NCBI GenBank assembly: GCA_030752605.1 | Contig: JASMDX010000064.1 | Span: forward strand, 5,777 to 69,776 | Direction of reading: 5' to 3' | Source: GCA-2731375 sp002731375 | GTDB lineage: Bacteria; Pseudomonadota; Alphaproteobacteria; GCA-2731375 | Length of the DNA: 64,000 nucleotides | Part shown: piece after piece, positions 51,659 through 61,111 of the stretch | How positions within the stretch are numbered: the stretch's first letter is position 1 | Layout of the letters: each line of letters begins with the position of its first letter | Position numbers and translations under genes: made by a program | The notes under the pieces: generated by a model | What the model saw: only the letters and a program-made list of their open reading frames with translations | Told to the model about the DNA's origin: nothing | Database searches by the model: none

Positions 51659-52140
51659 CGTGGCTTTAAGTAGTGCCGCTCATCGCCGGTCCAACCGACA
51701 CCGGCGGGGACCGTATAATAGAACTCGATGGTCATCTCGCTGAACAGCCATTTGCCATTCACCTTGGCATAGCGATCATCATAGCGGCCCGAAACCAGGT
51801 ACGAGACGCCAAACCGGCCATAGCGCGCCTCCAGATACGAGGTACCGGCGCCCGCATCACCATTAATATTGATGATATGGCTGTGGATGAACTGTTTGAT
51901 ATAAAAGCGTTCCCGCTCCCCCATGCTGCGAAAACCCGCATCAATCGCCGCGCGGCCTTCATAGCGGGCCAGATAACCCAGCTCCACCAACGCATCCTCG
52001 GTGCACAGATCGGCGATTTCACCGTAGCGGCCATCGTTGATGCAGCTGTGATAGCTGTCCCGCAAGATGCGGATTGCCTCTCTGTCCTCCAAAAGAGTGA
52101 GGCGCTCTTCCAGCGCAGCGATACGTTCAGCATCGGTCAT
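51655..52140 (-). CDS. NTF2/SnoaL-like fold protein
   Basis: The 161-residue protein starts with a coiled segment (ERIAALEERLTLLEDREAI) and has a cone-shaped SnoaL_4-type domain. Markers are SYHSCINDGRYGEIADLCTED, LARYEGRAAI and SGRYDDRYAKVNGKWLFSEM. Members include dehydratases, isomerases and many proteins without known activity. MTDAER is preferred as start over an ATG seven codons earlier. It stands alone, convergent with the EamA gene and divergent from mutS. Confidence 0.75.
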   Translation of the reverse strand: MTDAERIAALEERLTLLEDREAIRILRDSYHSCINDGRYGEIADLCTEDALVELGYLARYEGRAAIDAGFRSMGERERFYIKQFIHSHIININGDAGAGTSYLEARYGRFGVSYLVSGRYDDRYAKVNGKWLFSEMTIEFYYTVPAGVGWTGDERHYLKPR

Positions 52141-52299
52141 TGCAATAGCTCCCATTGTCATACGCCGTCAGTGCGAGGCACCACTATTCTAGCAAACGGT
52201 CCGAGACCGGGTCTGGAAAAACCATCGCGGCTTTGCTAGCCTCCCTTGGCAAGTAGTGTCGCCGGCGTTTGGTGAATTTTTCGGATTTTCGAGTCATTC

Positions 52300-54993
52300 A
52301 TGAACAAATCTTCCACGGTGGGAACCGAGAAACTCACGCCCATGATGGAACAGTTCCTGTCGATCAAGGGGCAGTATGACGATTGTCTGCTGTTCTACCG
52401 TATGGGCGATTTTTATGAATTGTTCTTTGATGACGCGGCCGCCGCCGCCGCCGCGCTGGACATCACCCTGACCAAACGGGGCAAGCACCTAGGCGAGGAT
52501 ATCCCTATGTGCGGGGTGCCCGTGCATGCCGCCGACACCTATCTTTCGCGGCTGATCCGCAAGGGCTTCCGCGTCGCGGTATGCGAACAGATAGAAGATC
52601 CGGCGGATGCCAAGAAACGCGGCGGCAAATCCGTGGTCCAGCGTGCCGTGGTCCGCCTGGTCACGCCCGGCACTCTGACTGAGGATGCCCTGCTTGATGC
52701 CCGCTCCAACAATTATCTCGCCACACTAGCCAAGGTGCGCGGCGCCCATGCCCTGGCCTGGCTTGATCTATCCACCAGCGAATTCCTGACCTCGGAGATC
52801 GAGGAAGAAACCATCGGGGCGGAGCTGGCGCGGCTGGCGCCCGGCGAACTGGTGCTCTCGGATGGCATGCTGGCGGAGGTTTCCGAGGCTGAATGGCGCC
52901 ATGATTGGTCCGAGCGGATCACCCCCTATGCCGCCGCACGGTTTGACTCTGGCTCCGGTGAGCGGCGCCTGGCCGCGCTGTATAAGGTTTCCGCCCTGGA
53001 CGCCTTTGGCGACTTCAGCCGAGCCGAACTGGCCGCCTGCGGCGCCCTGGTGGAATATCTGGAGATGACCCAGGTCGGCCGCCTGCCGCGCCTGGCGCCG
53101 CCGCACCAGGTCTCGGGCCGGGAGACCATGGCGATTGACCCCGCCACCCGGCGCAATCTGGAACTGACCCGCACCTTGTCGGGCGAGGTTCGTGGCAGCC
53201 TGCTGGCCACCATCGACCGCACGGTGACGGGTGCAGGCGCCCGGTTGCTGGCGCGGCATATCGCGGCGCCGCTGATGGCGCCCGAGGCGATCAACCGCCG
53301 CCTGGACATGGTGGACTATTTCATCGCCGCCGAACGTCTACGCCAGGATCTGCGCGCCACCCTGCGGCAATCACCCGACATGGCGCGCGCCCTGGCGCGG
53401 CTGTGTCTGGAGCGCGGCGGCCCGCGCGATCTGGCCGCTATTCGTGACGGCCTCTCGGCGGCGCATGCACTGGGCGGCCTATTGGCCACGTCGGAACTGC
53501 CTTTGCCCCCTGATGGCATCGCGCAGGCAGCTCAGGATCTGGGCCGCCATGATGAGCTGGTGGACGAACTGGCCAGGGCCCTGGCGCTGGAACCGCCGAT
53601 TTCAAACCGAGACGGCGGATTCATTGCATCCGGTTACCGCCCCGATCTGGACGAACTGCGCCAGCTACGTGATGCCTCACGCAAGCTGATCGTCGGGTTG
53701 GAGGGCGATTACCGGAAACAGGCGGGCATCGACAATCTGAAGATCAAGCACAACCGGGTCCTGGGCTATTTCATCGAGGTCGCGGCGCGGCGCGCCGACG
53801 GCCTGATGACGGCGCCCCTGAATGAAACCTTCATGCATCGCCAGACCATGGCTAACGTGGTGCGTTTTTCTACGGTCGAACTGGGCGATCTGGAACGGCG
53901 CATCGCAGAAAGTGCTGACAAGGCTCTGGCGTTGGAGTTGCAACTGTTCACTGAGCTATCGGGCAAGGCGGAGGCGGAGGGCGAAGCCGTCAACCGCGCC
54001 GGCGAGGCCATGGCGGCCCTGGACGTTGCCGCCGCCAATGGTGAGATGGCGGTCACCGGACGCTACAGCCGGCCCATGGTAGATGACGGTTCAGCCTTTG
54101 ATATTCAGGGTGGCCGCCACCCGGTGGTCGAGGCCGCGTTGGCCGCGCGCAACGAAGGCGCCTTCATCTCCAATGATTGCAATCTGGGCGCCGCTTACAA
54201 AAGCGGCGCGCGTATCTGGCTGGTCACCGGCCCCAACATGGCGGGTAAGAGCACGTTCCTGCGCCAGAACGCCCTGATCGCCATTCTGGCTCAGATGGGC
54301 AGTTACGTGCCTGCCGCCTCGGCCCACATGGGCGCGGTAGACCGTTTGTTCAGCCGGGTTGGGGCGGCGGATGATCTGGCGCGGGGGCGCTCCACATTCA
54401 TGGTCGAGATGGTCGAGGGCGCCGCGATCCTTAATCAGGCGACGCCTAAGTCGTTGGTTATTCTGGACGAGATCGGGCGCGGCACCGCGACCTACGATGG
54501 CCTGTCCATCGCCTGGGCGGCGGTGGAACATCTCCACGAAGTCAATCAATGTCGAGCCCTGTTCGCGACCCACTATCACGAGCTAACGGCACTGTCGGGC
54601 AAGCTTGACAGTCTTGCCAACGTCACTATGCGGGTTAAGGAATGGCAGGGCGACGTGGTCTTTCTGCACGAGGTGGGATCTGGCGCCGCCGACCGCAGCT
54701 ATGGCATCCAGGTCGCTAAACTAGCCGGCTTACCGCCTTCGGTCATCGGCCGGGCCGAGGTGGTGCTAGCGGGCCTTGAAGATGGCGAGGCTTTGGGGCG
54801 CGAGGGGGTAGCCCGCCTGGCCGACGACCTTCCCTTGTTCGCCGCCATCAGGCCCACTTCGGGTGGCAGCGCCCATGGCGCGGAGCCATCGGCATTGGAA
54901 AAGACCCTAGCGGATATTCTTCCCGATAGCCTGAGCCCGCGTGAGGCTCTGGATTTGATCTATCAATTAAAGGCGGAAGCCGAGCAGAAGTAG
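52300..54993 (+). CDS. mutS: DNA mismatch repair protein MutS
   Basis: The 897-residue mismatch sensor has domain I with YRMGDFYELFFDDA (the mismatch-wedging Phe-x-Glu near residues 44-46), connector and lever domains, and the clamp. The ATPase holds Walker A GPNMAGKSTFLRQ near residue 645 and Walker B LVILDEIGRGTATYDG near 725. A C-terminal helix for dimer/tetramer contact ends LDLIYQLKAEA. It starts mismatch repair with MutL. The start ATG is followed directly by family sequence. It is followed 11 bases later by a flavoprotein gene of unrelated function. Confidence 0.96.
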   Translation: MNKSSTVGTEKLTPMMEQFLSIKGQYDDCLLFYRMGDFYELFFDDAAAAAAALDITLTKRGKHLGEDIPMCGVPVHAADTYLSRLIRKGFRVAVCEQIEDPADAKKRGGKSVVQRAVVRLVTPGTLTEDALLDARSNNYLATLAKVRGAHALAWLDLSTSEFLTSEIEEETIGAELARLAPGELVLSDGMLAEVSEAEWRHDWSERITPYAAARFDSGSGERRLAALYKVSALDAFGDFSRAELAACGALVEYLEMTQVGRLPRLAPPHQVSGRETMAIDPATRRNLELTRTLSGEVRGSLLATIDRTVTGAGARLLARHIAAPLMAPEAINRRLDMVDYFIAAERLRQDLRATLRQSPDMARALARLCLERGGPRDLAAIRDGLSAAHALGGLLATSELPLPPDGIAQAAQDLGRHDELVDELARALALEPPISNRDGGFIASGYRPDLDELRQLRDASRKLIVGLEGDYRKQAGIDNLKIKHNRVLGYFIEVAARRADGLMTAPLNETFMHRQTMANVVRFSTVELGDLERRIAESADKALALELQLFTELSGKAEAEGEAVNRAGEAMAALDVAAANGEMAVTGRYSRPMVDDGSAFDIQGGRHPVVEAALAARNEGAFISNDCNLGAAYKSGARIWLVTGPNMAGKSTFLRQNALIAILAQMGSYVPAASAHMGAVDRLFSRVGAADDLARGRSTFMVEMVEGAAILNQATPKSLVILDEIGRGTATYDGLSIAWAAVEHLHEVNQCRALFATHYHELTALSGKLDSLANVTMRVKEWQGDVVFLHEVGSGAADRSYGIQVAKLAGLPPSVIGRAEVVLAGLEDGEALGREGVARLADDLPLFAAIRPTSGGSAHGAEPSALEKTLADILPDSLSPREALDLIYQLKAEAEQK

Positions 54994-55004
54994 GAGTGAA
55001 AAAA

Positions 55005-56501
55005 ATGGCACGTTACGATGTGGTTGTTGTCGGTGCCGGTAATGCCGCCCTTTCCGCCGCCATGGCGGCGCGGGAAAACGGTGCCAAGGTGCTGATCCTG
55101 GAAAAAGCGGCGGAAGAGGAAAAAGGCGGTAATTCCTACTTCACCGCCGGCGGCTTTCGCTTTTGCCATAGCGGCGTCGAGGATGCGGCCACGGATATTC
55201 TGACCGATTTATCCGATGCCGAGCGCGAGCAGATCATCCTGCCCGTACACGACCAAAACACATTCTATGATGCGCTGATGAAGGTAACCCACCACCAATC
55301 CGACGAGGACATGGCCTGGCGCCTGATCAACGGCTCCCGCCCGGCGATGGTCTGGTTGAAGAACCACAAGATCCGCTTCATCCCCATGTTCGGGCGGCAA
55401 TCCTTCAAGTTGAACGGCAAGCATCACTTTTACGGCGGCGTCAATATCGAGGCGGTGGGCGGCGGTGCCGGCCTGGTAGAGATGGAATTGGCGGAAGTGC
55501 TGCGCATGGGCTGCGAGATCCGTTATTCATCCGGTGCTACACGGCTAATCCAGGACCAACAGCGCCGCATTACAGATATCGAGGTGCGCGGACCGAACGG
55601 CTATGAGGAAATCAAGACCAAGGCCGTGGTGCTGGCCTGCGGCGGCTTTGAATCCAACCCCGAAATGCGGGTGCGCTATCTGGGCCCCGGCTGGGATCTG
55701 TGCCGGGTGCGTGGGACCCGGCACAACATGGGCGACGGCATCCGCATGGCCATGGAGATGGGCGCGCGGCCCTATGGCAATTGGTCAGGCTGTCATTCGG
55801 TAGGTTGGGATATTTCCGCACCCCCTTATGGCGATTACGAGGTGCTGGATAATTTCCAGAAGCATTCCTATCCCTGGGGCATCATGGTCAACCTGAACGG
55901 TGAGCGTTTCGTGGACGAAGGTGAAGACCTGCGCAATCTAACCTATGTGAAGTTTGGCCGAACCATCATGAGCCAGCCCTTCCGCACGGCTGTACAGATT
56001 TTCGATCAGAAAACCATTCCGGTGCTGCGCGATGAATACCGCATCAGACAAGTAACCAAATATACCGCCGACAGCATCGCCGAACTGGCGGCGCAGTTGG
56101 AGATCAACCCCCAAGCTCTGGAAGCCACGATCACGGAATTCAACGCCGCGTGTCGTCCAGGCGATTACAACCCATCGGTTCTGGATGGTGTCACGACCGA
56201 GGGTCTGACCATCAACAAGACCAATTGGGCCCTACCCATCGACGAGCCGCCGTTCGAGGCCTTTGTGACCACAACGGGTATCTCCTTCACCTTCGGCGGC
56301 CTGCGCATTGACGAGGTGGGCGCGGTGCAGGATCTTTCCGACCGCTCCATTCCGGGACTGTTTGCGGCGGGCGAGCTGGTCGGCGGGTTGTTTTTCGAGA
56401 ACTATCCCGGCGGCTCCGGCCTAATGGCGGGTACTGTGTTCGGCAAACTGGCTGGTGAAGGCGCCGCCGATTATGTGAACGGTGGTGCGGCGGCAAGCTA
56501 A
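55005..56501 (+). CDS. tcuA: FAD-dependent tricarballylate dehydrogenase-like protein
   Basis: The 498-residue flavoprotein belongs to the fumarate reductase/succinate dehydrogenase flavoprotein group. It has VVVGAGNAALSAAMAARENG at the N-terminus, KGGNSYFTAGGFRFCH, GARPYGNWSGCHSVGWDI and the C-terminal GELVGGLFFENYPGGSGLM. The phrase GNWSGCHSVGWD is characteristic of TcuA, which oxidises tricarballylate to cis-aconitate. No TcuB electron-transfer gene is seen, so related dicarboxylate substrates are possible. The ATG at 55005 has TAGGAG eight bases upstream; the GTG at 54996 is too near that site. Confidence 0.82.
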   Translation: MARYDVVVVGAGNAALSAAMAARENGAKVLILEKAAEEEKGGNSYFTAGGFRFCHSGVEDAATDILTDLSDAEREQIILPVHDQNTFYDALMKVTHHQSDEDMAWRLINGSRPAMVWLKNHKIRFIPMFGRQSFKLNGKHHFYGGVNIEAVGGGAGLVEMELAEVLRMGCEIRYSSGATRLIQDQQRRITDIEVRGPNGYEEIKTKAVVLACGGFESNPEMRVRYLGPGWDLCRVRGTRHNMGDGIRMAMEMGARPYGNWSGCHSVGWDISAPPYGDYEVLDNFQKHSYPWGIMVNLNGERFVDEGEDLRNLTYVKFGRTIMSQPFRTAVQIFDQKTIPVLRDEYRIRQVTKYTADSIAELAAQLEINPQALEATITEFNAACRPGDYNPSVLDGVTTEGLTINKTNWALPIDEPPFEAFVTTTGISFTFGGLRIDEVGAVQDLSDRSIPGLFAAGELVGGLFFENYPGGSGLMAGTVFGKLAGEGAADYVNGGAAAS

Positions 56502-56504
56502 CTT

Positions 56505-57377
56505 AGCTTCTTTGTGCAGCCAGCTTTTGATGGACTGAAACAGCGGATCGGAGGCTTTCGAGGCCGGATAGACCAATTGGACCAGGCGGTGCGAGCGCCG
56601 TTTGATGTCAAACGGGCAGACCAACTATCCACTGGCCAGTTCATCCTGGATCAAGGCTTCGATACCGATGGCAACGCCCAGTCCTTCGATGATCGCGTGC
56701 AAGGTAAGGTTAGTGCTTTCGAACTTCAGTCCGCTATCAGCATCAACTTCTTTTTCGTTGGCGAAATCCAACCGGTGTTTCCAATCGGTCGATCGTGTGA
56801 CCGCATGCAACAGGATTTGCCCTGCCAGGTCTTTGGATCCAAGAATCATTTCGGCCAAGGCCGGCGTGCAAACGGGAAAGGCATCGACATCCATGAATTT
56901 TTACACGATCTAACCATCCCGCATGGCTCTATCGCCCTGGACCTGGATGGTAAGGTCGTAGTGGCCGCTGGTGAATTCAGCCACATTGAGTGATGTAGTA
57001 AGGCGAATATCGATATTGGGATATAGGTCGTATAAAGCGCCCCAACGCGGGATCAGCCACCGTATCGCGAATGTCGGATAGGCACAGATGGATACGGTTG
57101 AGTTTTTCTCCAACTCACAAATGCGGCAGGAGGCATCGGCCAACTGTCCGAGCGGCCCCCTAATGTCTGCCAGATAGTCGCGGCCAAGGGCCGTTGGGCG
57201 CACTCGCTTGTGGCTGCGCTCAAAAAGTTTTTTGCCAAAAAACTCTTCCAAACTGCGAATTTTCTGGCTAATGGCACCGGGTGTGAGATTCAATTCGTTG
57301 GCTGCACCTTGGAAACTTGCCTGCCGCGCAGCCGCCTCAAACGCCTTGAGAGCCGATAATGATGGAATATGGCGCAT
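56505..57377 (-). pseudogene. LysR-family regulator with three in-frame stops
   Basis: One continuous minus-strand frame encodes a LysR regulator. The helix-turn-helix is RQASFQGAANELNLTPGAISQ with KKLFERSHKRVRPT at the N-terminus. Then come IRWLIPRWGALYDLYPNIDI and, after the stops, DAFPVCTPALAEMIL and IIEGLGVAIGIEALI. TAG at 56910-56912 and TAA at 56901-56903 cut the effector domain. A third stop, TAG at 56625-56627, precedes the ending VCPFDIKRRSHRLV. No frameshift is present, so substitutions alone killed it. The upstream part could yield a 155-residue DNA-binding fragment. It overlaps the tail of the convergent TcuA-like gene region. Confidence 0.75.
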
Positions 57378-57499
57378 TCGACCGCCTTGTCTTAAGTGAT
57401 TATTCCTCACGCATACTGTGTAAAATTATCGTTTGCCGATCAAGCAGACCGGAAGCATGCTGCGATATTGATGCCGCTATGCCGAGAAGGAACGCCGCA

Positions 57500-57736
57500 A
57501 TGAATATCTTGAGCAATCACATGTTTGCCAACAACACGGAACTCGACGAATGGGCCGCTCCCGACTGCAACGGCAAGAACTTCTTTAACATCGACAACAG
57601 CCGCGTTATCGAGTAGCTCGGCCAGCAATACGCACTCCTGCGTCAGCGTGTGGAGGAGGTCATCAATGACATCCGCGCAGAGGATAGACGGCCGCCTCTT
57701 TCATCACCCCGCAATAGCAACCAACAACGGAGAGAT
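57500..57736 (+). pseudogene. Unrecognised short gene remnant before the NTF2-like gene
   Basis: A frame from the ATG at 57500 encodes NILSNHMFANNTELDEWAA and NGKNFFNIDNSRVIE, then stops at TAG 57614-57616. The same frame stays open as LGQQYALLRQRVEEVINDI, which looks like a genuine helix. It then enters the leader of the next gene, whose start it shares in frame. This suggests a small gene cut by one nonsense codon, or two short genes. I do not recognise the family. The rest of the 57411-57739 gap shows nothing. Confidence 0.35.
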
Positions 57737-57739
57737 ATC

Positions 57740-58114
57740 ATGAGCGAAAACGGCGACCGCATTATCGCGCTCGATAAGGAACGCATGCAGGCCATGGCAG
57801 ACAAGGATATCGCCAAGCTGAACAGCATGTTGTGCAAGGACCTAATTTACACCCACTCAACGGCGCGTCTGGACACCAAGGAAAGTCTGATTGGCAACAT
57901 GGAATCCGGTGCCACGGTATACACCTCGGTCGAGCCATCGGAAGTGAAATCTCAGGATCTGGGCGATGCGGTCGTGTTAACCGGTGTGGCCCAGATCAAC
58001 GTTGTCGCGAACGGCACGCCAAACTCGTTCGGCGTTCGCTTTACCGATGTTTATCAGAACCAGGGCGGAACTTGGCGCATGGTGGCCTGGCAATCAACCA
58101 AGCTGCCGGACTAG
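57740..58114 (+). CDS. DUF4440/NTF2-like small protein
   Basis: The 124-residue protein reads IIALDKERMQAMADKDIAKL, then CKDLIYTHSTARLDTKESLI and a closing VRFTDVYQNQGGTWRMVAWQSTKLP. This is the full length and pattern of DUF4440 NTF2-fold proteins, which include ketosteroid-isomerase-like enzymes. GGAGAGATATC precedes the ATG. The product converges on a cupin gene; an inverted repeat at 58124-58146 (CGGCTGA against TCAGCCG) lies between them and overlaps the cupin stop. No substrate can be named. Confidence 0.75.
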   Translation: MSENGDRIIALDKERMQAMADKDIAKLNSMLCKDLIYTHSTARLDTKESLIGNMESGATVYTSVEPSEVKSQDLGDAVVLTGVAQINVVANGTPNSFGVRFTDVYQNQGGTWRMVAWQSTKLPD

Positions 58115-58139
58115 CGCATGTCACGGCTGAACCGCAGGC

Positions 58140-58541
58140 TCAGCCGGTGTAGTCGGCGTCACTGACTTTTTCGAACCATACGCTGCCACCGCCATCCTCG
58201 CCATTTTCCGATAGGGCCAGATGCGTAAAAATCCGGTCTGGCGCGGCGCCATGCCAATGGCGCGTGTCGGGTGGGATAATGGCGGTGTCGCCGGGACGCA
58301 GTTCCTCAATGGGCCCATCCTCGACCTGGACGCGGCCAACGCCAGCGACGGCCCATAGGGTCTGGCCAACCGGATGGGCGTGCCAAGCCGTGCGGGCACC
58401 GGGATTGAAGGTAACGTTGGTTGCCCGCATCCGCGATGGCGCCTCACCTACCAACACAGCATCTTGGAAGACATCACCGGTGAACTTTTCGTCAGGCGCC
58501 TTTTTCGTCGCCCGTTCTTCAGCTCTATGAATTTTCAACAT
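58140..58541 (-). CDS. Cupin domain protein
   Basis: The 133-residue single-cupin protein has metal-binding motif one in NPGARTAWHAHPVGQTLWAV (HxH plus a later residue). Motif two is in RPGDTAIIPPDTRHWHGAAP with a final His. It resembles small cupins associated with carboxymuconolactone decarboxylase or mandelonitrile-lyase-like enzymes. It lies directly downstream of the Baeyer-Villiger monooxygenase gene (12 bases), so it may act on its lactone or ester product. That link is inference from operon position. Confidence 0.8.
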   Translation of the reverse strand: MLKIHRAEERATKKAPDEKFTGDVFQDAVLVGEAPSRMRATNVTFNPGARTAWHAHPVGQTLWAVAGVGRVQVEDGPIEELRPGDTAIIPPDTRHWHGAAPDRIFTHLALSENGEDGGGSVWFEKVSDADYTG

Positions 58542-58553
58542 ATCAAATACTCC

Positions 58554-60302
58554 TTACACAATTGGCACACGCTTGGCCGCGATAGCAGCAGGGGAAATCA
58601 CGTCCATATCCACCGGCACGCGCCAGCGTTCGGTCAGGCGTACTTTCGGGCTGGCATCACTGTTCCGGGTGCCATCCAGGACAAAACCCTCGAAACCATT
58701 GGTCATGACCTGATTGCACTTGTCCACATAAATGGGAAAGCCGCCAATATAGGGCATGAAGACCCGTGGCCGGCCCGGAACATTCGCGCCTAGATACCAG
58801 GAGCTGGATATAGACCGCAGCGAGATCTTGGCGACTTCGTTGACATGCTCGACCCAGTCATCCTCATACCCAACTTCCGCCTCGATGGTTTCGGCACCAA
58901 TATCACGCATATGGCCAATGCAGTCGGCCATCCAGTCCACATGCTGCTCGATCGCCTGGATCATACTGGCCAGCACAGATGGGCTACCGGGTCCGGTGAT
59001 CATGAACATGTTCGGGAAGCCGGCGGATGACAGGCCCAGATAGGTCCGCGGCCCCGCCCGCCATTTCTCGGTCAATGCCAGGCCGTCCCGGCCCCTGATC
59101 CTGATATTGTCGAACGAGCCGGTCATGGCGGCAAAGCCCGTAGCGCAGACCACGGCATCCAGTGGGTATTCAACGCCGTTGGCGACAATGCCTTGCTTGG
59201 TGAAGCGTTCGATGGGCCGCTCAGATACATCAACCAAAGAAACATGGGGCAAATTGTAAGTCTCGAAATAGCCGCTATCCACGCACAGGCGCTTGCCGCC
59301 AAAAATATCATCCGGGCAGAGCAATTCGGCGGTCGCCGGATCCTTCACGATTTCGCAGATTTTTCGCCGCCCGAATTCAGCGATGGTATCGTTCGCCTCC
59401 CTCTCGAACAACAGATCACCATAGGCGCCCAGGAACGGTAAGCCGCCCCTGGCCCAGAATTCCTCGTACTGGGCCTCGCGCTCTTCCGCCGTGGCTTCCA
59501 AAGCCGGCTGAGCGTTGAATTCAAAATAGAAACCGGTTGGCCGGGAGCGCATTTTCGCCCGCAATGCCGGATAGTCCGCCTTGATCTCCCGCTCCACCTC
59601 CAGGTCCATCTTTTCGTTCCAGGCCGGAACGGAATAGTTGGGCGTCCGCTGAAACACCGTCAGATCGGATGCCTGCTGGGCGATGATGGGGATGGACTGA
59701 ATCGCCGAAGACCCCGTGCCGATGACGCCAACGCGCAAGCCGGTGAAATCCACATCTTCATGGGGCCATGTGCCGGTGTGGTAGACCGGACCTTCGAAAT
59801 CATCTAAACCTTCGAAGTCGGGCATATTCGCAGATGACAGGCAGCCGACCGCCATGATGCAGAATTGTGCGCTAATCTGATCGCCGCGGTCCGTCTCAAT
59901 GCGCCATCGCTTAGCGGTTTCGTCAAATGTCGCCGCCGTCACGCGGGTTTCGAACTGGATGTCCTGGCGCAGATCAAAGCGGTCGGCCACATGGTTGGCG
60001 TATTCAAGAATATCGGGTTGTGGTGAATATTTCTCCGACCAGTTCCATTCCTGATCCAACTCTTCCGAGAAGGAATAGGAGTACTGCATGCTCATGATGT
60101 CGCAACGCGCGCCCGGATAGCGGTTCCAATACCAGGTGCCGCCGACACCGTTGCCGGCTTCATAGACCCGCGCGGTCAGACCCATACCGCGCAGGCGGTG
60201 CAGCATATACATGCCGGCGAAACCGGCGCCGACAATCACGGCATCGTAGGTTACATCAGCTTCTGGCTCACGGCGGCTCGCGATCGTCGCATTGTAGGGC
60301 AC
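58554..60302 (-). CDS. Baeyer-Villiger monooxygenase (flavin-containing)
   Basis: The 582-residue class B flavoprotein has the FAD fold VIVGAGFAGMYMLHRLRGMG near residue 20. The Baeyer-Villiger fingerprint F-E-G-P-V-Y-H-T-G-T-W-P is near residue 170, followed by the NADPH fold VGVIGTGSSAIQSIPII. ATGFAAMTGSFDNI is typical of cyclohexanone and steroid monooxygenases. It inserts oxygen next to a ketone to give an ester or lactone. The downstream cupin gene and the nearby alpha/beta hydrolase (divergent, damaged) fit a ketone-degradation cassette. The substrate is unknown. Confidence 0.92.
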   Translation of the reverse strand: MPYNATIASRREPEADVTYDAVIVGAGFAGMYMLHRLRGMGLTARVYEAGNGVGGTWYWNRYPGARCDIMSMQYSYSFSEELDQEWNWSEKYSPQPDILEYANHVADRFDLRQDIQFETRVTAATFDETAKRWRIETDRGDQISAQFCIMAVGCLSSANMPDFEGLDDFEGPVYHTGTWPHEDVDFTGLRVGVIGTGSSAIQSIPIIAQQASDLTVFQRTPNYSVPAWNEKMDLEVEREIKADYPALRAKMRSRPTGFYFEFNAQPALEATAEEREAQYEEFWARGGLPFLGAYGDLLFEREANDTIAEFGRRKICEIVKDPATAELLCPDDIFGGKRLCVDSGYFETYNLPHVSLVDVSERPIERFTKQGIVANGVEYPLDAVVCATGFAAMTGSFDNIRIRGRDGLALTEKWRAGPRTYLGLSSAGFPNMFMITGPGSPSVLASMIQAIEQHVDWMADCIGHMRDIGAETIEAEVGYEDDWVEHVNEVAKISLRSISSSWYLGANVPGRPRVFMPYIGGFPIYVDKCNQVMTNGFEGFVLDGTRNSDASPKVRLTERWRVPVDMDVISPAAIAAKRVPIV

Positions 60303-60420
60303 GCTGGGTTCCTCGCTTGTTATTTTGAATTTTGGGACAGGAACAATTTACACAGCTACATTCAAACAGTTCTATTCTGTCAAAAAGTGGTAGAGGCCGC
60401 AAGATTTGAGGAGATGCAGA

Positions 60421-61109
60421 ATGACAACATTCGTATTGATACATGGCTCATATCAGGGCGGCTGGATCTGGCGGTCGGTGGCAAATCAGCTGCGCGCGGC
60501 GGGCCATCTGGTCCTTGCACCGACCTTGGACGGCTGCGCTGAACGCGCTGGCCAGCTGCGCGCAGGTATCACGGTAGAGAGCCAGGCCGAGGAGATCGCG
60601 CAGCTGTTATTTTACGAAAATCTCTATGACGTCGTACTTGTCGGGACGTCCAGCGGCGGCATGGTCATGGCCAAAGTGGCGGAGATGGCGCGCAAACACA
60701 TTAGCCGCCTGGTCTTCGCCGATGCATTGGCATTACAACACGGCGAAAAAGTCAGTGATTTCGTATCTCAACCCTCGGCGATCACCACCGAGCTATCCCT
60801 GGGCCCCTCGCGCGAGGACGCGGAAGGGCGTTTACTTGCCACTCTCGAACCAAACATGCGTGCCTGGGCGGTGGAGCGCTGCACCTTGCACCCCATCGCC
60901 AGTCATAGGCAGCCCGTGCAACTCGATATCTTTTGGTCGCAAAGTTGGAATGCCACGGTAATCTACTGCCGCCGTGCGCCCAACCCAGGCGAAGCGCACC
61001 AGCGCCGCTGCGCCGAAAACCTGGGCGCGCGCTGGCACGAGATCGACACTGGCATTATCCGATGCTCAGCACCACCGACGAACTCGTCCGGATTATTCTC
61101 ACGGAATAG
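60421..61109 (+). pseudogene. Alpha/beta hydrolase with terminal frameshift removing the catalytic His
   Basis: The frame starts MTTFVLIHGSYQGGWIW, the oxyanion loop of esterases near SABP2/hydroxynitrile lyases. It contains the nucleophile elbow LVGTSSGGMVMAK near residue 85. At 61051-61055 the frame leaves homology. The neighbouring frame reads DTGHYPMLSTTDELVRIILTE and stops at 61107-61109, which is the expected ending with the catalytic His in GHYPM. One missing base (a C after ACTGG) explains this. The uncorrected frame runs to 61137 with nonsense sequence. It is either a recent inactivation or a sequencing indel. Confidence 0.75.
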
Positions 61110-61111
61110 CA

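Noticed and set aside
5528..57616. Several in-frame TAG codons inside otherwise continuous coding similarity (5528, 43351, 56625, 56910, 57614) as a sign of amber recoding, for example pyrrolysine
   Set aside because: Many intact genes here end normally at TAG (acyl-CoA dehydrogenase, creatinase, mutS, purE and others). The affected genes have further damage, and none is a methylamine methyltransferase of the MttB/MtbB/MtmB kind.
58124..58146. CGGCTGA/TCAGCCG inverted repeat as an intrinsic terminator
   Set aside because: Only seven pairs, no T-run on either side, and it overlaps the cupin stop; too weak to list as a terminator.
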